Positions 59,028-64,000 of a DNA stretch of 64,000 bases are shown here, in pieces; position 1 is the first letter of the stretch; every line of letters starts with the position of its first letter. Under the pieces are notes generated by a model, which was not told the DNA's origin, did no database searches, and worked only from the letters and a program-made list of their open reading frames with translations. This DNA is from an uncultured Oscillospiraceae bacterium (GTDB lineage: Bacteria > Bacillota > Clostridia > Oscillospirales > Oscillospiraceae): positions 1 to 64,000 of the forward strand of contig CAJOIC010000007.1 of NCBI GenBank assembly GCA_905234625.1, read 5' to 3'. Made by a program: the position numbers and the translations under genes.

Positions 59028-60329
59028 TCATGAGAAGGAACATCCGCATCCCCAGCCTTTGATCTGTACCAGCTCCCGCATGGGCTTTTCCGCCTCGCAG
59101 GCCTCCCGCATGAGCTCCATGAGCCGCCGGATGCCCCGGTAGCCGTACATGCCGTCGTTCTCCACGATGTTCACGAAGAAATTCGTGTCCTTGAAATAGG
59201 CGCTTTTCTGGCCTACGGCCAGGAGCTTCCCGGGATAGCCCCGCTCCATGCGCCGGATGTTCCAGCCAAGGGACTGGTAGATCTTCAGCTCCGGCGCGCG
59301 GCGCTGAAGGGCCTCGAACACCTCCCGGGCCTCGGTGAACACGTCCACGAACACGGACTCCACGTTGAAGCCGCGGTCCATAAGGTACAGCGCCAGCTCC
59401 AGGGGCCGGTCCACCGCAGTATAGTCGATAGACACCGGCGTGTCTTCCAGGAGCGCCAGGGTGTCCGCCGCGGCCTTTTCCGTCAGCCGCCGCTCCTCCG
59501 CGATCTCCTCCGGGCTCAGCCCGGGGATGCCGAAGAAGTCCGCCGCCGCGCGCATATCCTCGTCGATGGCGTCATAGTCGTACCCCGGCCGCATGGGCAG
59601 CCACTCCTGCCCCAGACGGAGCTTCATATCCTTCGCCGCCCGGACCGCGGTATTGTGGAAGGTGAAGTTCACCTCCGACGCCGCCATGCGCAGGAATTCA
59701 TCGTAGGTCCGGCAGGTGTTCAGGTCCATGACCGTGATCCCCGCCTGCCGCAGCATCACCGTCAGGTCGCAGTATTCGCCGTACCGAAAGCAGTTGCCCA
59801 CGAGGTTCGCCTGGTTTTTCACCTTCCGGCCGGGCTTCAGAAGCCGATGGATCTGCCGCCAGAGGGAGGGGATCGCCGGGGCCGTGCGGCGCATGATGGG
59901 GTCCATATAGCAGTCGATGAAATCGATATCGGGGTACTTCTCCCGCAGGACCCGGTACACCCGCTGGTAGTTCACCGCCAGGAAGTGGTGGATGCAGCTC
60001 GTATAGATGAGCATGGCCCTGGGCCGGACGGGAAGCTCCGCTATGATCCGCTCGGTCCCCCGCTGGAGGGCCTCCTCCATGTCCCCCTCCAGGATATTGT
60101 CCTCCCCGACGGTGATGGTGGAGAGCCGGTCCATGGCCCCCATCTCCGCCGTGGTCAGGACCACGCCCCGGAGGCAGCTGGTGGGACAGACGAAGATCTC
60201 ATGTGCCTCCGGCACCAGGGTGCCGATGTGCACGATGTTCCACACGCCCCGCACCGGGGAGGCGTAGCTGAGGCCCAGGTCGGCGTTATATTCATATTCC
60301 AGTTCTCCGATGGGCCGAAACTCAAGCAT
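59028..60329 (-). CDS. Nitrogenase-superfamily component 1 protein (NifD-like)
   Basis: PVRGVWNIVHIGTLVPEAHEIFVCPTSCLRGVVLTTAEM, AMLIYTSCIHHFLAVNYQRVY; overlaps NifH-like gene by 8 bp. Confidence 0.85.
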   Translation of the reverse strand: MLEFRPIGELEYEYNADLGLSYASPVRGVWNIVHIGTLVPEAHEIFVCPTSCLRGVVLTTAEMGAMDRLSTITVGEDNILEGDMEEALQRGTERIIAELPVRPRAMLIYTSCIHHFLAVNYQRVYRVLREKYPDIDFIDCYMDPIMRRTAPAIPSLWRQIHRLLKPGRKVKNQANLVGNCFRYGEYCDLTVMLRQAGITVMDLNTCRTYDEFLRMAASEVNFTFHNTAVRAAKDMKLRLGQEWLPMRPGYDYDAIDEDMRAAADFFGIPGLSPEEIAEERRLTEKAAADTLALLEDTPVSIDYTAVDRPLELALYLMDRGFNVESVFVDVFTEAREVFEALQRRAPELKIYQSLGWNIRRMERGYPGKLLAVGQKSAYFKDTNFFVNIVENDGMYGYRGIRRLMELMREACEAEKPMRELVQIKGWGCGCSFS

Positions 60330-61083
60330 GGTCTTCCCCCAGCGCCAGCATGCGCTCCGCCAGACGCCGTATCTCCGCCGCGTAAGCGCAGTCGGGATAG
60401 GCCTCCATGACCCCCCGGTCCCCGTCCTGGGCGTCGGAGATATGGTCGTCCCGGGGCAGGTCCGCCAGGATCTCCGTGCTCAGGTCCTCCGCCAGAGTCT
60501 GTACCTTTTTCAGCTCGTCCGGCACGTTCCGGCGGTTCAGGATAAGGCCGCCCAGGGCGGCGTACCCCCGCTTGCGGAAGTTCTCCACCGCCATGGCGAT
60601 ATTCGCCGCGGCGTAGATGGACATATTCTCCCCGGAGGTCACGATGAACACCCTGTCGGCATAGCCCTCCCGGATGGGCATGGCAAAGCCGCCGCACACC
60701 ACGTCCCCCAGCACGTCGTACAGCACCAGGTCCGGCTTCACGATATCGAAGACGTCCCGCTCGTCCAGGGCCTCGAAGGCCGCGGCGATGCCCCGTCCCG
60801 CGCAGCCGAGCCCCGGGGTGGGACCTCCCGCCTCGGCGCAGACGATGCCCTTATACCCGGTGACGATGAGATCGTCCAGGGTGGCGGCATCCCGCTTCTC
60901 GCGCAGCACGTCCAGCATGGTGGGGATGCGCTGCCCGCCGTGGAGGTACAGGGTGGAATCCGCCTTGGGATCGCAGCCCACCTGCATGACCTTCAGGCCC
61001 AGCTCCGTGAACGCGCAGGACAGCGCCGAGCAGGTGGTGGACTTGCCGATGCCGCCCTTTCCGTAGACCGCAAAACGATACAT
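60322..61083 (-). CDS. Nitrogenase iron protein-like ATPase (NifH-like)
   Basis: FAVYGKGGIGKSTTCSALSCAF, VGCDPKADST, EAGGPTPGLGCAGRGI, DVLGDVVCGGFAMPIREGYAD; SD AAGGAG. Confidence 0.93.
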   Translation of the reverse strand: MYRFAVYGKGGIGKSTTCSALSCAFTELGLKVMQVGCDPKADSTLYLHGGQRIPTMLDVLREKRDAATLDDLIVTGYKGIVCAEAGGPTPGLGCAGRGIAAAFEALDERDVFDIVKPDLVLYDVLGDVVCGGFAMPIREGYADRVFIVTSGENMSIYAAANIAMAVENFRKRGYAALGGLILNRRNVPDELKKVQTLAEDLSTEILADLPRDDHISDAQDGDRGVMEAYPDCAYAAEIRRLAERMLALGEDHA

Positions 61084-61218
61084 ACCGTTCTCCTTCATAA
61101 AACAAAACTCCGCCGGAACGCATCCGACAGAGCAGCAAACGCGAAGGCCCGGGCAGGGGCTTTCGCGGTATTTCCGATCATTCCTCTTTCCGCTCAGAAG
61201 CACTTTGCGGTCAGATGC
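61084..61218 (-). promoter_or_regulatory. Structured 5' leader with P1-like stem versus intrinsic terminator (candidate riboswitch/attenuator)
   Basis: P1 strands 61218-61210 (GCATCTGAC) and 61128-61120 (GTCGGATGC); hairpin 61167-61140; terminator 61132-61099 ending TTTTGTTTT. Confidence 0.7.
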
Positions 61219-61224
61219 ACATAC

Positions 61225-61253
61225 ATATTATCAAGAATGTCCCGTCCTGTCAA
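61225..61253 (-). promoter_or_regulatory. Consensus promoter of nitrogenase-like operon
   Basis: minus strand TTGACA-17 nt-TAATAT. Confidence 0.85.
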
Positions 61254-61277
61254 CGGGTTTCACGCAGTCGGTTTGCG

Positions 61278-61307
61278 TTGACAGGGGCGCTTGGGCTGCG
61301 CTATAAT
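61278..61307 (+). promoter_or_regulatory. Consensus promoter of secreted protein gene
   Basis: TTGACA-18 nt-TATAAT. Confidence 0.85.
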
Positions 61308-61339
61308 TTTCCCGAAGAATCAGTTGAAAGGAGTATCCC

Positions 61340-63304
61340 ATGAAAAAGCTTTTCTGCATCCTGCTTTGTCTCGCCCTGGCGCTGAGCCTCGGCATGACCG
61401 CCATGGCCTCCGGCGAGGCCAGCGGCAGCACCGCCGCCGAACCCACCGTCACCGACGCCGCGGCGAAGGATCCCGACGCCGCCATCACCCTGGACGGCGT
61501 GGCCATGGGCCAGGTCCAGCGCCTCGTGACCACGGCCTCCGTCGCCTATGACGGCGGCGCTTCCGACGAGATCCACTCCACCCTGGCGGGCGTCTCCGTG
61601 AAGGACGGCGTGACCTCCATCATCTCCGACGAGGAGAATACCGTGGGCGTCGCCATCCGCAACACCGGCGCCTTCGTCCTGGGCGGCTCCTCCGATCCCG
61701 CTCTTGTGGCGGAGAAGATCAACTTCTCCTATATCACCAGCATCTACTACCCCGACTGGGAGGCCTTCTGCGGCGCTCTGGGCTATGACGCCTCCCTCAG
61801 TCTGGAGCAGATCGCCCAGTCCATCGTGGACAGCGGCAGCTCCGCCAGCTACACGAACCTGGGTCTGGCCGCCCCCGAGACCGTGGTCCTGAGCGACTAT
61901 GTCATCGATCTGGCCGGCACAGGCACCAACGATATGGGCGGCTTCGGCGCGGCGGTCTATGTGTCCGACAACGCCGTGGCGGAGCTCAACAACTTCCGCG
62001 TCATCACGCGCGGTCCCGGCCGCGGCACCCTGTTCACCCGCTTCGCCGCTGACGTCACGGTAAACGGCTCCACCTTCTACGGCGTGTCCGATCCGAACCT
62101 CGTCTCCATGCAGGGCTGCCCTCCGGGGCTGTTTTTGGAGGGCAAGGTCCGCGCCACCAACGCCGTGGGCGCGTCCCATGTCACCTATAACGGCTCCGTC
62201 GTCATCTCCCAGGGCTGGGGCGCTCTTTCCACCGACAGCGACGACCTCTATACCGATTGGTCGAACCCCACGGAGCTGCACGTGAACGACAGCTACATCG
62301 CCGTCCTCACCAGCGGCTACGGCGCCTACTCTGACGGCGGCGCCCGGGACTACTTTGTCGGCTCCGCCATCGACGTGCCCGACTATGCCGCTGTGGAGAC
62401 CGGCGGCGGCATCGTGTCCTACGACGCCTGCGTCATCAATTCCGGCGAGTACGGCGTCATGACTCACTCCGGCAACAGCTCCGGCGAGATCACCTTCACC
62501 GACACCGAGCTGCATGTGGGCGAGGCCGGCGTCATGCTCCGCGATACCGCCAACACCGTCACCTTCGACAACTGCACCATCGCCTTCGACGGTACCTATA
62601 CCATCGATCCCGCCCTGGCCGCCCGGTACGGCGTGGATATCGCCGACGTGGACGCTCAGTTCGGCACCGTCAACGGCGTGGACCCCGATTACGTCCATAC
62701 CGTTTTCAGCAGCAGCACCTCCAACTGCATCGTGAAGCTCATCCATAACTCCGACGGCGGCTCCGGCACCGAGAGCTCCGGCAAAGCCCCCACCGTCACC
62801 ATCAAGAACTCCGACATGGCCGGCAACATCCTGAACACCGCCGCCATGGAGGGCGACGAATACACCGCCACCAGCGGCCCCGCCGGGGTAGGCGTCCGCA
62901 CCGCCCGCAGCCTGGAGGTCACCCTGGACGCCTCCACCGTCACCGGCGCCATCTCTCTGGGCTCCGATGACTGGGAGGTCACCCACTTCGCCTCCGGCGA
63001 CACCGCCTCCCAGGAGATCGGCTACGCCGAGGCCACCGTTCTCGGCATGTACCGGGAGGGCGACGAGGGCCTGCGTCTTGCGCTGACGAACGGCTCCGTC
63101 TGGGTCGTCACCGAGGATTCTTACCTCACCGAGCTCACCATTGACGCCACCTCCGCCATCGCGGGGGCGGGCGGCGCGTCTGTAACCATGACGGTGGACG
63201 GCGCGGCGACGCCCATCGTCCCGGGTGCCTATTCCGGCGAGATCGTGATCTCCCTGGCCCCCGGCGCTTCGGGAGCCTCCGGCGCTTCCGGCGGTATGGC
63301 GTAA
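61340..63304 (+). CDS. Secreted, predicted right-handed beta-helix repeat protein, unknown function
   Basis: signal peptide MKKLFCILLCLALALSLGMTAMASG; repeated short V-T-x-N-S / ITFTDTELHVGEAGV-like beta-helix coils; Gly/Ser tail GASGASGASGGMA. Confidence 0.75.
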   Translation: MKKLFCILLCLALALSLGMTAMASGEASGSTAAEPTVTDAAAKDPDAAITLDGVAMGQVQRLVTTASVAYDGGASDEIHSTLAGVSVKDGVTSIISDEENTVGVAIRNTGAFVLGGSSDPALVAEKINFSYITSIYYPDWEAFCGALGYDASLSLEQIAQSIVDSGSSASYTNLGLAAPETVVLSDYVIDLAGTGTNDMGGFGAAVYVSDNAVAELNNFRVITRGPGRGTLFTRFAADVTVNGSTFYGVSDPNLVSMQGCPPGLFLEGKVRATNAVGASHVTYNGSVVISQGWGALSTDSDDLYTDWSNPTELHVNDSYIAVLTSGYGAYSDGGARDYFVGSAIDVPDYAAVETGGGIVSYDACVINSGEYGVMTHSGNSSGEITFTDTELHVGEAGVMLRDTANTVTFDNCTIAFDGTYTIDPALAARYGVDIADVDAQFGTVNGVDPDYVHTVFSSSTSNCIVKLIHNSDGGSGTESSGKAPTVTIKNSDMAGNILNTAAMEGDEYTATSGPAGVGVRTARSLEVTLDASTVTGAISLGSDDWEVTHFASGDTASQEIGYAEATVLGMYREGDEGLRLALTNGSVWVVTEDSYLTELTIDATSAIAGAGGASVTMTVDGAATPIVPGAYSGEIVISLAPGASGASGASGGMA

Positions 63305-63325
63305 GCTCTCTCCAAAGCATCCAAA

Positions 63326-63366
63326 AAGCCCATGGAACACATCTTCCATGGGCTTTCCTTTTTGGC
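63326..63366 (+). terminator. Intrinsic terminator
   Basis: aaagcccatggaacacatcttccatgggctttccttttt. Confidence 0.88.
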
Positions 63367-63413
63367 GTGACAGCGGCGTTATCCGGGAATGCACTGACGT
63401 CGCCGAGACGCGG

Positions 63414-64000
63414 TCACCAGAGCTTATACCGCTCCGCTTCCTCCCGGAGCTCGTCCCGGAAGTCGGGATGGGCGATCTCGATGAGGGCCCGGACCCGGTC
63501 CCGCACCGCCATATGCCGCACATGGGCGATGCCGAACTCCGTGACGATATAGTCCGCGATGTTGCGGGAGATGGACACCACGGAGCCATAGTCCAGACCC
63601 GGCCGGATGCGGGAGACCGTCCCCCGCTTCGCGGTGGAGGGGATGGCGATGATGCCCTTGCCGCCCCGGGAATGGAAGGCGCCGTAGGCGAAGTCCGTGG
63701 CTCCGCCGGTGCCGGAGTGCTGGGTGAAGCCCACCCGCTCGGAGCAGATCTGTCCCGTCAGGTCGATCTGCATGGCGGAGTTGATGGACACCATATGGTC
63801 GTTCTGCGCGATGATATAAGGGTCGTTCACATAGCTTGCCCGCAGGACCCGGATACCGGGGTTATAGTCCACATAGTCATAGAAATCCCGGTCCCCCCAC
63901 ATGAAGGTGCAGATGGACACGTCCCGGTTGATGGTCTTGCGCCTGTTCGTCACATTGCCGTTTTTCATGAGAAGGCCCATGGGTGTGCTGAACATCTCCG
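63414..64000 (-). CDS. Acetyl-CoA hydrolase/transferase family protein (4-hydroxybutyrate CoA-transferase-like), C-terminal part, truncated by window edge
   Basis: SINSAMQIDLTGQICSERVGFTQHSGTGGATDFAYGAFHSRGGKGIIAIPSTA. Confidence 0.85.
   Translation of the reverse strand, partial: EMFSTPMGLLMKNGNVTNRRKTINRDVSICTFMWGDRDFYDYVDYNPGIRVLRASYVNDPYIIAQNDHMVSINSAMQIDLTGQICSERVGFTQHSGTGGATDFAYGAFHSRGGKGIIAIPSTAKRGTVSRIRPGLDYGSVVSISRNIADYIVTEFGIAHVRHMAVRDRVRALIEIAHPDFRDELREEAERYKLW

Noticed and set aside
57779-61083. Bona fide nitrogen fixation (nifHDK)
   Set aside because: No nifB/E/N in the window, component-1 proteins are short and divergent, and the genomic context is transport plus hydrogenase maturation
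1-64000. tRNA, rRNA or prophage genes
   Set aside because: No cloverleaf-like segments with CCA-proximal motifs, rRNA signatures, or integrase/terminase/capsid proteins were recognised by eye; a tRNAscan/Infernal run would settle this

Overview
This is a GC-rich, gene-dense chromosomal window. Gene content and protein style suggest a gut-type Clostridia (Oscillospiraceae-like) genome; that taxonomy is inference. Most of it is core housekeeping: rpsB-tsf, a complete-looking yerC-hisZGDCBHAF-IE operon, comEC/holA, alaS, mltG, tmk, rpsU, leuS, rsfS/nadD-yqeK/yhbY/rdgB, ftsY/smc/rnc/acpP/plsX/trmFO/topA/dprA, and a peptide ABC transporter. The most interesting region is about 51.9-61.3 kb: a minus-strand run of nifH-like, nifD-like and nifK-like nitrogenase-superfamily genes, a FecBCD/BtuFCD-type ABC transporter, then hydF, a TM1266-type regulator and hydE. 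It looks like one operon. It starts at a consensus promoter (TTGACA-17-TAATAT) followed by a ~135-nt leader in which a 5'-end stem and an intrinsic terminator are mutually exclusive, i.e. riboswitch/attenuator architecture of a class I do not recognise. No nifB/E/N or hydG is present in the window, so classical nitrogen fixation is not supported. Several conserved genes (tsf, yetF-like, nrdR, a small Gly/Cys protein, nadD-yqeK, dprA) carry frameshifts, which points to indel errors in the assembly or, less likely, real decay. No tRNA, rRNA, CRISPR array, phage or IS transposase gene was recognised. All calls are by eye; no database search was run.
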